Source of the DNA: Blastococcus sp. TBT05-19
GTDB lineage: Bacteria > Actinomycetota > Actinomycetes > Mycobacteriales > Geodermatophilaceae
Length of the DNA: 64,000 nucleotides
Reading direction: 5' to 3'
Assembly (NCBI RefSeq): GCF_003319095.1
Contig: NZ_QOHI01000005.1
Coordinates: 186,001 to 250,000, forward strand
Position numbers and translations under genes: made by a program. Positions 62,973 through 64,000 of the stretch are shown in pieces (position 1 is the stretch's first letter; every line of letters starts with the position of its first letter). A model generated the notes under the pieces. It was not told where the DNA came from and ran no database searches. It worked only from the letters and a program-made list of their open reading frames with translations.

Positions 62973-64000
62973 GGTTCAGCTACGCGATGTTGCCCGACTA
63001 CTCGCTCGAGGAGTCGCTGGCCGCCATCCAGCTGGCCGACGAGCTGGGCTTCTACGCGGTGTACGCCGCCGACGAGACCTGGCACAAGGACCTGTGGCTG
63101 CTCTTCGCCGCGGCCGCGGCGAGGACCTCGCGCGTCCGCATGGGGCCCAGCGTCTCGCCGGTGACCCTGCGGGAGCCGACGCTCATCGCCCAGGCCGCGG
63201 CCACCCTCGACGAGCTCACCGGCGGCCGCGCCGAGGTGGTCCTCTCCAGCGGCAACTTCGGGCTGCTCGCCCAGTACAAGATGGACTGGACGAAGACCAA
63301 GCCGCTGTCCCGGGTGATCGAGGCGGTGGGCGTGGTCCGCACCTTCCTCGACGAGGGGGCGATCACCCGCGACGGGGAGTTCTTCTCCTACGACGGGCTG
63401 TTCACCTTCGCCCGGCCGGTCCAGGAGCGGCTGCCGGTGAAGATGGGCGCGATGCGCGGGCCGAAGTCGTTCGAGGCGGCGGCCGAGCACTCCGACGGCT
63501 GCCACCACGCGCTCAGCTACACCCGCGAGGCCTACGACTACGCCGCCGAGCACCTGCGGATCGGCGCCGAGCGGGCCGGCAAGGACTGGACGACGCTGGA
63601 CTTCGGCGCCTGGGTGGTCCTCGCGGTCGGGCGCGACTCCGCCGCCGCGAAGGACGCGGCGCGCAGCATGGTCGGCATCTACGCCTCCTCCATGCCGGCC
63701 GAGCAGCTGGAGCGCAACGGGGTCGACCCGGCGGAGCTCAAGCCGATCATCGACGCGATCGGCGGCGGGGACCTGGCCCGGGGCATCGAGCTGACCAGCC
63801 CGGAGCTCGCGGACAAGCTCTCCTTCGCCGGCACCCCGGAGGAGGTCACCGCGAAGATCAAGGAGATCGAGCCGGCCGGGGTCAACCACGTCGTGGCCGC
63901 CATCACCGACGCCTCGATCGTCAAGACCTTCACGGGTCGGGAGATCCCCGGTGTCGCGACGGTGGAGGAGCAGCTGCGGCTGCTGCACGACGAGGTGATG
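62969..64000 (+). CDS. LLM-class F420- or flavin-dependent oxidoreductase (partial, cut by window end)
   Basis: Luciferase-like oxidoreductase; 344 codons are visible and no stop is reached. The N-terminal MRFSYAMLPDYSLEESLAAIQLADELGF, MGPSVSPVTLREPTLIAQAAATLDELTGGR and PVKMGAMRGPKSFEAAAEHSDG blocks match coenzyme F420- or FMN-dependent enzymes (merR/5,10-methylene-H4MPT reductase-like family). ATG 62969 overlaps the permease stop. The end lies beyond the window, probably within a few tens of codons. Substrate unknown. Confidence 0.88.
   Translation, partial: MRFSYAMLPDYSLEESLAAIQLADELGFYAVYAADETWHKDLWLLFAAAAARTSRVRMGPSVSPVTLREPTLIAQAAATLDELTGGRAEVVLSSGNFGLLAQYKMDWTKTKPLSRVIEAVGVVRTFLDEGAITRDGEFFSYDGLFTFARPVQERLPVKMGAMRGPKSFEAAAEHSDGCHHALSYTREAYDYAAEHLRIGAERAGKDWTTLDFGAWVVLAVGRDSAAAKDAARSMVGIYASSMPAEQLERNGVDPAELKPIIDAIGGGDLARGIELTSPELADKLSFAGTPEEVTAKIKEIEPAGVNHVVAAITDASIVKTFTGREIPGVATVEEQLRLLHDEVM

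Overview
This window is a chromosomal segment of a very high-GC actinobacterium. GTG starts are frequent, third codon positions are almost all G or C, and genes are packed with 4-base start/stop overlaps. The gene content (PdtaR, SsgA/SsgB-family protein, PIM lipid genes, RuvCAB, RelA, F420-type oxidoreductase) and the mycobacterium/streptomycete-like order suggest a Geodermatophilaceae-like organism such as Blastococcus, Geodermatophilus or Modestobacter. The family assignment is inference. No rRNA, CRISPR array, IS element or prophage was seen.

Region 1 (1-9.8 kb): an aromatic amino acid decarboxylase, a small methyltransferase, tRNA-Leu(CAA), pdtaR, and a branched-chain amino acid transport locus. 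The binding-protein gene (3117-4448) faces the livHMGF transporter genes. Its product is a circular permutation of the normal family order: the usual C-terminal half comes directly after the lipoprotein signal, and the usual N-terminal half comes last. Two terminators and three copies of a 47-base hairpin repeat lie between it and livF.

Region 2 (9.3-24 kb): thioesterase, polA, a DUF1990 protein, an aminoglycoside 2'-N-acetyltransferase homologue, rpsA, coaE, four tRNAs (Val-GAC, Cys, Gly, Val-CAC), an SsgB-like cell-division protein, an ECF sigma/anti-sigma pair followed by a membrane protein with a probable CTG start, a copper pair (multicopper oxidase plus cupredoxin-like lipoprotein), and an HNH-MOSC in-frame fusion.

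Region 3 (24-49.2 kb): the conserved actinobacterial housekeeping block. It runs thrS, HIT hydrolase, pgsA, patA, pimA (phosphatidylinositol mannoside synthesis), pdxS-pdxT (vitamin B6), yebC, ruvC-ruvA-ruvB behind a LexA box, yajC-secD-secF, apt, relA, cyclophilin, MBL hydrolase, hisS, aldo/keto reductase, aspS, ASCH protein and an aminotransferase. Most neighbours overlap by 4 bases and are probably translated in a coupled way.

Region 4 (49.2-64 kb): an accessory catabolic island without a clear known counterpart. It holds an amidohydrolase, an NCS1 permease and a 55-residue membrane peptide in one operon. A TetR gene faces this operon across a perfect palindrome. Two aldehyde dehydrogenases follow. 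A FAD-linked oxidase, an Fe-S protein with a Gly/Cys-rich tail and a small partner form a minus-strand operon. Facing it is a GntR regulator, a soluble Cache-domain protein, an APC permease and an LLM oxidoreductase cut by the window edge. A 16-base motif precedes both the oxidase operon and the permease operon, so the two are probably co-regulated. The likely role is uptake and oxidation of an amine, amide or amino-acid-derived compound, but the substrate cannot be read from the sequence.
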